Below, piece by piece: positions 9,268 to 17,796 of a stretch of DNA of 64,000 nt. The translations under genes and the position numbers were made by a program. Every line of letters starts with the position of its first letter. Position 1 is the stretch's first letter. The notes beneath the pieces were generated by a model. It saw only the letters and a program-made list of their open reading frames with translations, made no database searches and was not told the origin of the DNA. Origin of the DNA: Mucilaginibacter conchicola (GTDB lineage: Bacteria; Bacteroidota; Bacteroidia; Sphingobacteriales; Sphingobacteriaceae); NCBI RefSeq assembly GCF_003432115.1, contig NZ_QWDC01000003.1, forward strand, positions 434,001 through 498,000. The letters are read 5' to 3'.

Positions 9268-10098
9268 GTGCTCACAGAATTTCCCTTACATCAACTGCCG
9301 CCGGTGCAGTTTCTGGCTTCTGATAAAAGCCCAGCTTTTGGTGAGCACGCCACAGAGCATCGTATTAATTTTTATGCGATAGTTTGGTTTCAGGAAGATG
9401 GTGGCACACATTACCTCGATTTTGAAGCTTACCCCATCCGTAAGGATACCGTTTTTCTGATCGGTAAAAACCAGGTACATTCTATCCCTTCTGCTGTACT
9501 GCCCCGTTCTAAGACCATTGTATTCTCGCGCGAGTTTTTTGAACAGATAGAAGAGCCTTTTCTGCGACAGTTGTTTTCTCCGTTTCATAATCAAGGTATT
9601 GCTCTCCCCGCAGATAAAATGGAGTTGATGAATAGCTTATTTAGCCTTATTATGCAGGAAAGTAACCACCTCTCAGATACTTCTTTGTTACTAAAATATA
9701 CTACTGCTTTTCTTACCCATCTGTTTAGGTTTAGCAAAGCTGATGCGTCATCAGCAGAAATTGATGATACACGGATGCTAAAGTTGTTTCAATTGATTGA
9801 GGAGAATTATAAGGAGAACCGCTCTGCTTTGTTTTATGCGAGCCAGATAGGCCTTACGCCCAAAAGGGTAAACGAGATCTTGAGACAGCGCGCCGGTACT
9901 ACCATGAACAAGCTGATAGAGCAACTCCTGCTGATTGAGGCTAAGCGCGGGCTGATGCATCACCGCTCATCGGTAAAAGAGATTGCTTATGACCTGGGCT
10001 ATTCAGATCCCTCTTATTTTGCCCGTTTCTTTAAAAAACACACAGGCCTTACGCCCGAGCAATTCAAAGCATCGGAGCCTGCAGGTTTTGTTGGCTGA
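9268..10098 (+). CDS. AraC family transcriptional regulator
   Basis: A 276-residue regulator starting at a GTG; an in-frame stop at 9262 and the absence of another start for more than 100 codons make the GTG the only reasonable choice. The N-terminal half is a cupin-like sensor with HRINFYAIVWFQEDGGTHY. The C-terminal hundred residues hold the AraC DNA-binding domain, including ASQIGLTPKRVNEILRQR and YDLGYSDPSYFARFFKKHTG. It lies 106 bp upstream of two SDR genes on the same strand and is the natural candidate to control them; the inverted repeat in that gap (10151-10203) may be its target. The effector is unknown. Confidence 0.9.
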   Translation: MLTEFPLHQLPPVQFLASDKSPAFGEHATEHRINFYAIVWFQEDGGTHYLDFEAYPIRKDTVFLIGKNQVHSIPSAVLPRSKTIVFSREFFEQIEEPFLRQLFSPFHNQGIALPADKMELMNSLFSLIMQESNHLSDTSLLLKYTTAFLTHLFRFSKADASSAEIDDTRMLKLFQLIEENYKENRSALFYASQIGLTPKRVNEILRQRAGTTMNKLIEQLLLIEAKRGLMHHRSSVKEIAYDLGYSDPSYFARFFKKHTGLTPEQFKASEPAGFVG

Positions 10099-10150
10099 AA
10101 GTCAGGAAACGTGTAGGTTCAAATTGTGCTTGTAAGCGTTCGTATTGTGC

Positions 10151-10203
10151 GGTATTTCTGTTTGGTGGCTATGCAATTTTGTGTAACCAAAAAAAGAAAT
10201 ACC
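10151..10203. promoter_or_regulatory. Inverted repeat directly upstream of SDR gene
   Basis: GGTATTTCT at 10151-10159 is an exact inverted copy of AGAAATACC at 10195-10203, and inner TTTGG/CCAAA segments extend the pairing. The right arm ends one base before the ATG at 10205. It could be a regulator binding site or an mRNA hairpin that hides the ribosome site. Confidence 0.4.
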
Positions 10204-10204
10204 A

Positions 10205-10963
10205 ATGAAAAGATTAGAGAATAAAGTAGCAGTTATTACTGGTGGTGCCGGTTCAATAGGTGCTGCTACCGCCCGTAAATTTTTAGATAATGGTGCCAAA
10301 GTTGTACTGGTAGATCTGCAGGAAGCAGCTTTGCAACAAACGGTAGAAACCTTAAACAGTCCCCATGTGAGCTACGTTGCCGCTGATGTTACCAAAAGCG
10401 ACGATGTGCAGCGCTATGTAAATGAAACCGTAACCCGCCTGGGTAAAATAGATATCTTCTTTAACAATGCCGGTATTGAGGGTGTTGTTAAGCCCATTAC
10501 CGAGTACCCCGAAGAGATGTTTGATAAAGTGATAGCTGTTAACGTTAAAGGCGTATGGCTGGGTTGTAAATATGCTTTACCGCAAATGAATGATGGCGGC
10601 AGTTTGATCATTACTTCATCTGTAGCGGGGGTAATTGGCAGCCCCGGTACCAGCGCTTACAATACAAGTAAACATGCGGTGATTGGCACCATGCGTTCTG
10701 TTGCGTTAGAGGCAGCGCCGCGCAAGATCCGTGTAAATACGGTAAACCCAAGCGCGGTTGATAACCGCATGATGCGTTCGCTGGAAGAGGGGATAGGCAA
10801 CGGCGATGGCGCGGGTGCTAAAAAGGCGTTAGAAAATACTATCCCTTTTGGCCGTTACGCCCAGCCGGATGAAATTGCCGATATGGTAGTATTCCTGGCA
10901 TCAGACGAAAGCAAGTTTGTATCAGGTACTGTTAATTTAGTGGATGGTGCTTCACAAGCATAA
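10205..10963 (+). CDS. SDR family NAD(P)-dependent oxidoreductase
   Basis: A 252-residue classical short-chain dehydrogenase. The cofactor loop is TGGAGSIG (13-20), the NNAG motif is at about 87-90, and the catalytic set is Ser 139, Tyr 152 and Lys 156 (YNTSK). An Asp at the end of the second strand (VLVDL) favours NAD+ over NADP+. The C-terminal part ends with the family's FVSGTVNLVDGA motif. Substrates of such enzymes (alcohols, sugars, steroids, polyols) cannot be told from the fold. It precedes a second SDR gene by 29 bp and both are followed by one strong terminator, so they form a two-gene operon. Confidence 0.9.
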   Translation: MKRLENKVAVITGGAGSIGAATARKFLDNGAKVVLVDLQEAALQQTVETLNSPHVSYVAADVTKSDDVQRYVNETVTRLGKIDIFFNNAGIEGVVKPITEYPEEMFDKVIAVNVKGVWLGCKYALPQMNDGGSLIITSSVAGVIGSPGTSAYNTSKHAVIGTMRSVALEAAPRKIRVNTVNPSAVDNRMMRSLEEGIGNGDGAGAKKALENTIPFGRYAQPDEIADMVVFLASDESKFVSGTVNLVDGASQA

Positions 10964-10992
10964 GTTTTTAATCAATTATAATTTATAGAGAT

Positions 10993-11745
10993 ATGTCAAT
11001 TTTAAAAGATAAAGTAGCCCTGGTAACCGGGGCAGGTTCTGGTATAGGTAAAGAAGTAGCTTTAAAATATGCAGCTGCGGGTGCTAAAGTTATTGTAAGC
11101 GATATTGTTGAAAAAGGTGGTAACGAAACCGTTGCCGAAATACTTGCCACAGGTGGCGAAGCTTTCTTTGTGAAAGCCGATACCGGCAAACCCGAAGAGA
11201 ATGAATTGCTGGTACAAAAAACTATCGAAAAATATGGCGCACTGCATATTGCCTGCAACAATGCCGGCATTGGCGGCCCAAGCGCGCCAGCCGGCGAGTA
11301 CCCGCTGGATGCATGGGATAAAGTGATCAGCATTAACCTGTCGGGTGTGTTTTATGGTATGCGTTACCAGTTGCCGGCCATCCTTAAGTCGGGCGGTGGT
11401 AATATCGTTAACATGGCTTCGATATTAGGCAAAGTGGGTTTTGCGGGTTCATCAGCATACGTGGCTGCTAAACATGGTGTTATCGGTTTAACCGAGGCAT
11501 CGGCTGTGGAGTACGCAGCGAAAGGCGTTCGCATTAATGCGGTTGGTCCGGGTTTTATTAAAACGCCGTTGGTTGAAAGCTCTATGAGCCAGGAAGCAAG
11601 AGAAGCCCTGATCGCCCTGCACCCCATAGGCCGCCTTGGCGAATCGGCAGAAGTTGCCGAGTTGGTGCTATGGCTAAGTTCAGATAAAGCATCATTTGTA
11701 ACCGGTGCTTACTACAATGTTGACGGCGGTTACCTTGCACGATAA
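10993..11745 (+). CDS. SDR family NAD(P)-dependent oxidoreductase
   Basis: A 250-residue classical short-chain dehydrogenase, second gene of a probable two-gene operon. Its cofactor loop is TGAGSGIG (12-19), with NNAG at 89-92 and catalytic Ser 143, Tyr 156 and Lys 160 (YVAAK). An Asp after the second strand (VIVSDIV) again favours NAD+. It is a paralog of the preceding enzyme but clearly diverged, so the pair may act on successive intermediates or on different stereoisomers. The protein ends with FVTGAYYNVDGGY as usual for the family. A perfect hairpin terminator follows within 20 bp. Confidence 0.9.
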   Translation: MSILKDKVALVTGAGSGIGKEVALKYAAAGAKVIVSDIVEKGGNETVAEILATGGEAFFVKADTGKPEENELLVQKTIEKYGALHIACNNAGIGGPSAPAGEYPLDAWDKVISINLSGVFYGMRYQLPAILKSGGGNIVNMASILGKVGFAGSSAYVAAKHGVIGLTEASAVEYAAKGVRINAVGPGFIKTPLVESSMSQEAREALIALHPIGRLGESAEVAELVLWLSSDKASFVTGAYYNVDGGYLAR

Positions 11746-11760
11746 TTTTCATAATAAAAA

Positions 11761-11792
11761 AGCCCCCGATAGAAATATCGGGGGCTTTTTTT
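11761..11792. terminator. Strong bidirectional intrinsic terminator
   Basis: An 11-bp perfect stem (AGCCCCCGATA at 11761-11771, TATCGGGGGCT at 11776-11786) with a GAAA tetraloop is flanked by A residues on the left and seven T residues on the right. It lies between the SDR operon and the convergent PepSY gene and can serve both. Confidence 0.92.
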
Positions 11793-11809
11793 ATGTTTAA
11801 GGAGTAATG

Positions 11810-13084
11810 TTATGCCGGTATGCCTTTGTCTATCACTATCGTACCGCTTTTTTCAATTTTACTTCGCGATGCAATGCGTGATGGTTTCTTTTTTGTTTTC
11901 TTAAACTTACGCCCATACCAAACCAGGAAACCTGTTATGGGTAAGCTTGCGCCTATCAATGTTACACAAAAGGCCAGCACCTTACCCGGGAAACCCAGGA
12001 TAGCGCCGATGTGGATCTCGTAGTTCATCTTCCTTAGTTTTTGACCAAAGCCGGCTTTATCATAAGGGATAGAGTAGGCATCATCACGACCGAGGGCGTT
12101 AAGGGTATACTGATCGAACGTATAGCTGCGGCTGTTATAGAACTGACCGGCAGTAGGGTAAACCGAAATGTAAATGGTTGATGCTGCTGTCGACCTGTCC
12201 GGGTAGCTATAATAAAAACCTTGCGACTTAGGATTCTCTGCCAGTACTTTATTCCAAACAATATCCATTGCTGCTTTTGGCGCCTCAGCTTTGGCAGCAA
12301 AGGTGCTGTCTGATGTTAAGCGGCGGGCTTCCTTTGTGGTTTCGCCGGCTGTTGTTACCCAGTAAAGGCCATCGCTAAACCAGCGTAATCCGAAAACCAT
12401 CCCCGTTAGGGCAATAGTAAGCAGAAACAGCATGGCGTAGAAACCAAGCACGTTGTGCAGATCAAGATTTACGCGTTTAAACGATGCTCCCCATTTTATT
12501 TTAAAGCTTTTATCAACGGTTGATTTGTTCCACTTTTTAGGGTACCACCAAATAAGGCCTGTGATAAGTATAATGGTGAACGTAAGCGTAGCATAATCCA
12601 CTATCGGCCTGCCTATATCATAAGGCAACCAAAGCGCGCGGTGCCCGTTCAGTATAAACCTGAAAAAATCGGTCTCGCCTTTTTTGTTCACTTTACTGCT
12701 GATGATTTTGCCATTATATGGGTCAACCCTTAGTAACACACCTGCGCCGCCTTTGCGTACCATTTTACCCGGCTTGCGCAAGTTGAGGAAAACTGCTTTG
12801 CCCTGCTGGTAGCTGGCGTATGACGGAACCATATCCGGGTATGCTTTCTGCCCAACCTCGGCCAGTTGGCCCGGTGTTAGTACCGGTTTGTTCTGGTAGG
12901 GGATGTTCATCTTCGGCTCAAGCAGGCCGGTGATCTCCTCATTAAAAACCCATATACAGCCGGTTAAGCAAACGATCAGCACGATGATGCCCGAACCAAG
13001 GCCCAGCCATAAATGGAGCCAGTTGTTGATGCGCTTAAACAGCGTATCTTTTTGCTTCTTTTTAGCGTTCTTTTCCGTTGTCAT
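11810..13084 (-). CDS. PepSY-associated membrane protein (iron-regulated type)
   Basis: A 424-residue membrane protein of the PepSY_TM family. A cytoplasmic Lys-rich N-terminus is followed by a span near 32-55 (LGLGSGIIVLIVCLTGCIWVF), a periplasmic PepSY region, spans near 165-190 and 215-240, a second periplasmic region, and a last span near 365-390 followed by FLVWYGRKFKK. Conserved histidines (GHRALWLP, DLHNVLGFY, YEIHIG) are in positions typical of family members proposed to reduce ferric siderophores. It starts 30 bp downstream of the siderophore-type TonB receptor gene on the same strand, so the two are co-transcribed and it probably acts after receptor-mediated uptake. Confidence 0.87.
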   Translation of the reverse strand: MTTEKNAKKKQKDTLFKRINNWLHLWLGLGSGIIVLIVCLTGCIWVFNEEITGLLEPKMNIPYQNKPVLTPGQLAEVGQKAYPDMVPSYASYQQGKAVFLNLRKPGKMVRKGGAGVLLRVDPYNGKIISSKVNKKGETDFFRFILNGHRALWLPYDIGRPIVDYATLTFTIILITGLIWWYPKKWNKSTVDKSFKIKWGASFKRVNLDLHNVLGFYAMLFLLTIALTGMVFGLRWFSDGLYWVTTAGETTKEARRLTSDSTFAAKAEAPKAAMDIVWNKVLAENPKSQGFYYSYPDRSTAASTIYISVYPTAGQFYNSRSYTFDQYTLNALGRDDAYSIPYDKAGFGQKLRKMNYEIHIGAILGFPGKVLAFCVTLIGASLPITGFLVWYGRKFKKTKKKPSRIASRSKIEKSGTIVIDKGIPA

Positions 13085-13114
13085 TGTTACTGATCGTTTT
13101 AGGGGGTAATATTC

Positions 13115-15610
13115 TTATTTAAACCTGTAGGTTACGGTTAACCTGCCGTTTACCGGCATCTCATAGATGTAGGTGTAGTATGATACCGAAGTAGCGGTTA
13201 CTTTGGCCGGATCTATTTTGGTTAATGAACCTTGCGTAAACATGCGTTTGTTGAATATATTGTTAACAACAGCCGCCACAGTGATCTTGCCTTTTTCGTA
13301 TGATACACCGCCATCAAAACGGTAGTAATCAGGTAATTTTAACGGCGCAGATGTTGTGCCTGCATTTCTGTTAATCAGCATCTGGTAACCGCCCGATAAG
13401 CCAAAACCTTTTAGTATTGAACCCGGTTTACTGAAACGGTAAGATAACCAGCCATTGGTGATGTGCTTGGCAGAGTTAGGTACCGCGTTGCCCACAAGAA
13501 GCGGATTTTTATCCTCTGTTACCTTGGCATCCGTATAAGCATAATTAAGCACCAGGTTTAAACCTTTGGTAATCTCACCCGTAATATCTAACTCAACGCC
13601 TTTTGATTGCACCTTGCCTAACTGCACCTGGTCAGGAACGGATGAGTTAGGATTCAGTGTTGTAAGTACGTTGTTTTTAGTGATCTTATAAACAGCAACT
13701 GTAGTATTCCATCTGCCGCCAAACCAGTCTTTCTTTAAACCGGCTTCGATATTGTTACCTCTGATAGGCTTAAAGGCAACACCATCAAGGCCTGCGCCAC
13801 CTACCGGTAAAAAGCTTTGATCATACAAACCATAAACGCTAAAATTATCGGTGATAGAATAGCTTACGCCTGCTCTTGGGCTAAAAATATTATCATCAAT
13901 TTGCTGTGCAAATGTTTTACCTACGCTGATAGAGTGGGTAAACCTGCCTGCAAGAGTTACACGCAGTTTTTCGTCAAACATGCGTACCTCATCTTGTGCG
14001 TAAACCCCGGTGTAGGTAAGGTTGGTGGCGTAAGTGTTTGCACCAGAGCGGTTTTGTATGCTGCGCGAACGATCAAACACAGGTATGTTGGCAAAAGGTA
14101 TACCGTAAATAGGCTTGTAAACATTAAATGGAACATTGCCGGCTAACTGCAGATCGGGCTGCGATGCGCTTGAGAAATCGCCCCAGGTTTTAAGGTTACC
14201 CATATCAATACCGGTTAATATACGGTGGATAACAGAACCTGTTGCTACATCGCCTGATAAGCTGATCTGCGCATTTTTATTGATCGCCAGTTCTTCGCTA
14301 ATGTTCAGGTTTCTTTTCATATCGCCGTTAGGGGCCATAGTTGTTAACCATGGTGTACCGCCTTTTAAACCATATTTGATATAAGCTGCCTGTGCATTAA
14401 GTTTCCAGGTGTTGTTTATTTTATGGTTCAGGTAAAAAGTAAAGTTATGGTCGTATAATTTAGCCGGGTCAAGTGCCGGGTCGCCCAGGAAGAAACTTGG
14501 GGGAACATCGCCAAAACCTTTTGGAGAAAAACTATAGTTACCAAGCGCAAGCGCCTCTACGTGCTGAGTAGTGTACTCGGCAGTAACCAACGTGTTGCTA
14601 TCTATCTGGTAGCTTACTACCGGTGCAATAATGTATTTATCGGTATAGTTGAATCTGTTAAAGCTGCCTTTGGTTTGTGCTGCCAGGTTAAGTCGGAACA
14701 GTAGTCTGCCATCGCCGGTTATTTTACCATCAATGTCAACAGCTGCACGGGCAAGGTTGTAACCACCACCACTTAAGCTAACCGAGCTGCGGTTTTGGCC
14801 GGTAGGTTTTTTGGTTACAATGTTGTAGATACCACCCGGTTCGCCGTTGGCCATCATAAAGCCTGATGGGCCTTTAACAAACTCGATACGGTCAATGGTA
14901 GAAGCATCATCAGCCAGCGGGCCCCATGGCATCTTCTGGTTCATACCGTTACGGAATGCAGGGATATTGGTACCACGCATAAATATGTTGGCGTATTGTG
15001 CATCCCAGTGGCCAACGCGTTGTGCACCACTCACGTTGCGGGTAACACCATCAACAATATCAAACACTTGTTGATCTGCCATCAATTGGCTGCTCACTAT
15101 CTGTATGTTCTGAGGAACCTCTATCAAAGGTGATTGTAACCTTAATGAGCTTGACGTTTTATCGGTTTTAAACCTGTTTTTGCGGGCGCTTACTACCTGC
15201 ACTTCGTTTAATTGAGATTGATTTTCTCTAAGCGAGAAATCGGCGATAACAGTTGCATTTTTGTTAACGTGTACCGGTTTTTCTTCAGGGTATAAACCTA
15301 CGCCTGTAACAACGATAACATAATCGCCGGCAGGTACGCGTTTGATATGGTATTCGCCGTCTTCGTTAGATACGGCACCGTATTTAGTGTCTTTAAGAAC
15401 TACAGAAACGTAAGAAGCAATGTTCCCGTCGGCAGTTGTTATGCGGCCGCGGATAGAACCATGTTCTTTTTCGTCATCATTAGAAATTGTGTGTAGAGTT
15501 TTTGCATAGGCTTTTAAAGATGTTCCTGATACTACTTTTAGAGGAGATGCGTTAATTGCTAACGCTTGGGTGCAAACGACACCCAAAAGCAAAATTTTTT
15601 TAAATTGCAT
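13115..15610 (-). CDS. TonB-dependent siderophore-type receptor
   Basis: An 831-residue outer-membrane receptor. After a signal peptide (about 1-22) comes a carboxypeptidase-regulatory-like beta domain (about 50-130, GSIRGRITTADGNIASY), then the plug domain (about 140-265, with PLIEVPQNIQIVSSQLM and the VKGPSGFMMANGEPGG motif) and a 22-strand barrel. The plug motifs and the length are typical of the FhuA/FpvA-like siderophore group rather than the SusC group. The last residues (NGRLTVTYRFK) are close to the usual aromatic barrel end. It is the first gene of an operon with the PepSY protein. A clear promoter and a structured leader lie upstream. The ligand is probably a ferric siderophore, by family inference. 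Confidence 0.9.
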   Translation of the reverse strand: MQFKKILLLGVVCTQALAINASPLKVVSGTSLKAYAKTLHTISNDDEKEHGSIRGRITTADGNIASYVSVVLKDTKYGAVSNEDGEYHIKRVPAGDYVIVVTGVGLYPEEKPVHVNKNATVIADFSLRENQSQLNEVQVVSARKNRFKTDKTSSSLRLQSPLIEVPQNIQIVSSQLMADQQVFDIVDGVTRNVSGAQRVGHWDAQYANIFMRGTNIPAFRNGMNQKMPWGPLADDASTIDRIEFVKGPSGFMMANGEPGGIYNIVTKKPTGQNRSSVSLSGGGYNLARAAVDIDGKITGDGRLLFRLNLAAQTKGSFNRFNYTDKYIIAPVVSYQIDSNTLVTAEYTTQHVEALALGNYSFSPKGFGDVPPSFFLGDPALDPAKLYDHNFTFYLNHKINNTWKLNAQAAYIKYGLKGGTPWLTTMAPNGDMKRNLNISEELAINKNAQISLSGDVATGSVIHRILTGIDMGNLKTWGDFSSASQPDLQLAGNVPFNVYKPIYGIPFANIPVFDRSRSIQNRSGANTYATNLTYTGVYAQDEVRMFDEKLRVTLAGRFTHSISVGKTFAQQIDDNIFSPRAGVSYSITDNFSVYGLYDQSFLPVGGAGLDGVAFKPIRGNNIEAGLKKDWFGGRWNTTVAVYKITKNNVLTTLNPNSSVPDQVQLGKVQSKGVELDITGEITKGLNLVLNYAYTDAKVTEDKNPLLVGNAVPNSAKHITNGWLSYRFSKPGSILKGFGLSGGYQMLINRNAGTTSAPLKLPDYYRFDGGVSYEKGKITVAAVVNNIFNKRMFTQGSLTKIDPAKVTATSVSYYTYIYEMPVNGRLTVTYRFK

Positions 15611-15636
15611 TACTTTTAATCTACGTTAAAGGTGAG

Positions 15637-15676
15637 CCGGAATTTCCGGTGGCCACGCGGGTCCGAAACCGCGTGG
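15637..15676 (-). promoter_or_regulatory. Two hairpins in the leader of the TonB receptor mRNA
   Basis: On the minus strand CCACGCGG (15676-15669) pairs perfectly with CCGCGTGG (15660-15653) around an 8-base loop, followed by the 13-base palindrome CCGGAAATTCCGG (15649-15637). The first hairpin lies within a few bases of the predicted transcription start. On the plus strand the same stem is followed by seven T residues and would look like a terminator, but no plus-strand gene ends here. Confidence 0.65.
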
Positions 15677-15684
15677 TTTTTTTG

Positions 15685-15715
15685 CAAAAGTAAGTTTATT
15701 TAGATTAATTCCAAA
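15685..15715 (-). promoter_or_regulatory. Promoter of the TonB receptor operon
   Basis: On the minus strand TTTG (15715-15712), a 19-base spacer and TACTTTTG (15692-15685) match the Bacteroidota housekeeping promoter consensus exactly. Transcription should start near 15680, giving a leader of about 70 bases. Confidence 0.8.
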
Positions 15716-15903
15716 CAGTGGCGGGCTTTTCTTGCCTATACGTGCCTGTTTTTATCAGAAAATCTTATTAGTCAATACGGTTAAGATTATGTTAAAAGTA
15801 ATTTTTTTAGCTTTTTGGTAACATATTGATAGTAAATTGCGTCAATTCTTGTCATAAACGTGCCATTTTGAAATTGAAATTTCAGTTTGATTTTAAAGTT
15901 TAA

Positions 15904-15924
15904 CATTTTTGTCAAACAAAAATG
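15904..15924. promoter_or_regulatory. Palindrome over the TetR start codon (probable operator)
   Basis: CATTTTTGT (15904-15912) and ACAAAAATG (15916-15924) are exact inverted copies separated by CAA; the last three bases are the ATG of the TetR gene. A second palindrome, TGAAATTGAAATTTCA, lies at 15869-15884. TetR-type regulators commonly bind such sites to repress their own operon. Confidence 0.6.
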
Positions 15925-16512
15925 ACAACCCGAGATACAGGTACCGAACAATTGATAAAGGATACGGCCAAGCACGTATTTTTTAAAGAAGGGCGTTTGC
16001 ATGCTACCACACAGGACATTGCAGATGCAGCAGGCGTTAACCGCACATTGGTAAATTATTATTTCCGCTCTAAGGATGCTCTTATCAAACAGGTGTACGA
16101 AGAGGGAATGGATGACCTGGATAACCGCCTCACCCAGGTTATGTACAGCAACCTGCCTTTTAGAGAAAAGATGGAGAACTTCATTGATCTGTTTATGGCC
16201 GAGTCAATGGAATATCCTTACCAGGAAGCTTTTCTTATCACGGAAATGAATATGAATAGCAATCTGCACCATAAAGCGGATATGACCGAAAAGGTGGAAT
16301 ATCTGTCGCAACAGATTCAGAAGGAAATGGACGAGGGCCGGTTAGAGAAAATGAACCCTATACATTTCGCCATGAATATGTTCTCGATGATGATCTACCC
16401 GTTGATAATGAAGCCGATGTACAAGCAGTTCTATAATCTCAGCGATGAAGAATTTACAAAACTGATGCTTGAGAGGAAGGAGATAACCTGCAAAATGCTC
16501 TTCGGCAATTAG
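15922..16512 (+). CDS. TetR/AcrR family transcriptional regulator
   Basis: A 196-residue regulator with an N-terminal TetR helix-turn-helix (about 10-55; TTQDIADAAGVNRTLVNYYFRSKDAL split over the recognition helix) and a helical ligand-binding C-terminal domain rich in Met. It is the first gene of a set with the three RND efflux genes that follow on the same strand (72 bp to the adaptor), the usual arrangement for a local repressor of a multidrug pump. A palindrome covering its own start codon suggests autorepression. Its inducer is probably a pump substrate; this is inferred from context. Confidence 0.92.
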   Translation: MTTRDTGTEQLIKDTAKHVFFKEGRLHATTQDIADAAGVNRTLVNYYFRSKDALIKQVYEEGMDDLDNRLTQVMYSNLPFREKMENFIDLFMAESMEYPYQEAFLITEMNMNSNLHHKADMTEKVEYLSQQIQKEMDEGRLEKMNPIHFAMNMFSMMIYPLIMKPMYKQFYNLSDEEFTKLMLERKEITCKMLFGN

Positions 16513-16583
16513 TAACAAATACACAAAAAAGCAATCCAACAAGTTCACTCACAACTATGCACTTATATCCATCCAACATCACC

Positions 16584-17753
16584 ATGAAAGCCAAAGCTTC
16601 TATACTTGCCGGCTTAAGTTCGGCAGTGCTGTTATTAGCAGCATGCGGCGGTAGCCAACAGCAGGGCCAGGCCGCTGCCGGCGCCGCACAACCACCGCAA
16701 AGTTTCCCCGTATTTAAAGTAGAAAAGAAAAACGCTACCATAAATGCCGATTACCCCGCCACTATCGAGGGCCAGCAAAATATCGAGATCCGCCCAAAAA
16801 TTGACGGCTACATCGAGAAGATCTTTATTGACGAAGGTAGCCTGGTTAAAAAAGGCCAGTTATTATTCACCATCAACGCGCCGCAATATGCGCAGGAAGT
16901 TAACACAGCCGCAGCAGCCATCAGCAGCGCCGAGGCCGATGTTAACGCCGCCCAGTTGCAGGTGAATAAAACCCGCCCGCTGGTAGAGAAAGATATCATC
17001 AGCAAATTTGAGCTGGAATCGGCAGAGTTAACTTTGCAATCGCGCAAGGCTGCTTTAAAGCAAGCCAAAGCTACTCTGGCCAATGCCAAAACCAATTTGG
17101 GTTATACAACGGTAACCAGCCCCGTGAATGGCGTAGTTGGTGCTATCCCTTACAAACTGGGTAGCCTGATCACCAGCACAACTGCACAGCCTTTAACCAC
17201 CGTATCAAACATTGGCAAGGTGTACGTTTATTTCTCTATGAACGAGAAAGACCTGCTTGAGTTCTCGAGACATTACGAAGGCTCAAACCTTGACAGCAAG
17301 CTTAAAAACCTGCCGCCGGTTGATCTGATACTTGCTGATGGTACCTCATATCCTGAAAAAGGGCATATAGAAACTGTTAACGGTCTCATCAACACTGCAA
17401 CAGGTTCGGCACAGCTAAGGGCAACATTTGCGAACCCTAAGGGCCTTATCCGCAGCGGTGGTAGCGCAACCGTGCGTTTGCCACAATCTGTTAAAGAGGG
17501 TATCTTGGTTCCGCAAAAATCAACTTACGAGCTGCAGGGCAAACGCTTCGTGTACGTGGTTGATGGCGCAGGTAAAGCAAAAGCTACCGAGATAAAAACC
17601 ATGGACGCACCATCGGGTCAGTTCTTTGTGGTTACTGATGGCCTTAAAGGCGGCGAAACCGTTGTATTTGATGGCCTGGCCAACATGCAGGATGGTATGG
17701 TAATTAAACCTGATACCAAGGCCGGCGAAGGCGCATACAGCGATCTGAAATAG
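16584..17753 (+). CDS. RND efflux periplasmic adaptor subunit (lipoprotein)
   Basis: A 389-residue membrane-fusion protein from the ATG at 16584, which gives a lipoprotein signal with lipobox LLAAC; the earlier ATG at 16557 adds a hydrophilic leader and is unlikely. The biotinyl-lipoyl half motifs (IEIRPKIDGYIEKIFIDEGS and TVTSPVNGVVGAIPYKLG) flank an alpha-hairpin with Ala-rich coiled coil (about 95-160), and beta-barrel and membrane-proximal domains follow. This subunit bridges the inner-membrane pump and the outer-membrane channel. It lies 43 bp before the permease gene. The order TetR-adaptor-permease-channel is that of AcrAB/MexAB-like operons. Confidence 0.93.
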   Translation: MKAKASILAGLSSAVLLLAACGGSQQQGQAAAGAAQPPQSFPVFKVEKKNATINADYPATIEGQQNIEIRPKIDGYIEKIFIDEGSLVKKGQLLFTINAPQYAQEVNTAAAAISSAEADVNAAQLQVNKTRPLVEKDIISKFELESAELTLQSRKAALKQAKATLANAKTNLGYTTVTSPVNGVVGAIPYKLGSLITSTTAQPLTTVSNIGKVYVYFSMNEKDLLEFSRHYEGSNLDSKLKNLPPVDLILADGTSYPEKGHIETVNGLINTATGSAQLRATFANPKGLIRSGGSATVRLPQSVKEGILVPQKSTYELQGKRFVYVVDGAGKAKATEIKTMDAPSGQFFVVTDGLKGGETVVFDGLANMQDGMVIKPDTKAGEGAYSDLK

Positions 17754-17796
17754 TTTTTTACGAGGCTGTGCAGCAGCACAGCACAAAACAATATTT

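Noticed and set aside
15653..15683. Plus-strand terminator (stem followed by seven T)
   Set aside because: No plus-strand gene ends upstream. The promoter boxes on the minus strand place the stem at the 5' end of the TonB receptor mRNA instead.
17218..17560. GTGTACGTTT and GTGTACGTGG, partial matches to the LacI-type operator
   Set aside because: Both lie inside the efflux adaptor coding region and lack the inverted half, so they are not palindromes.
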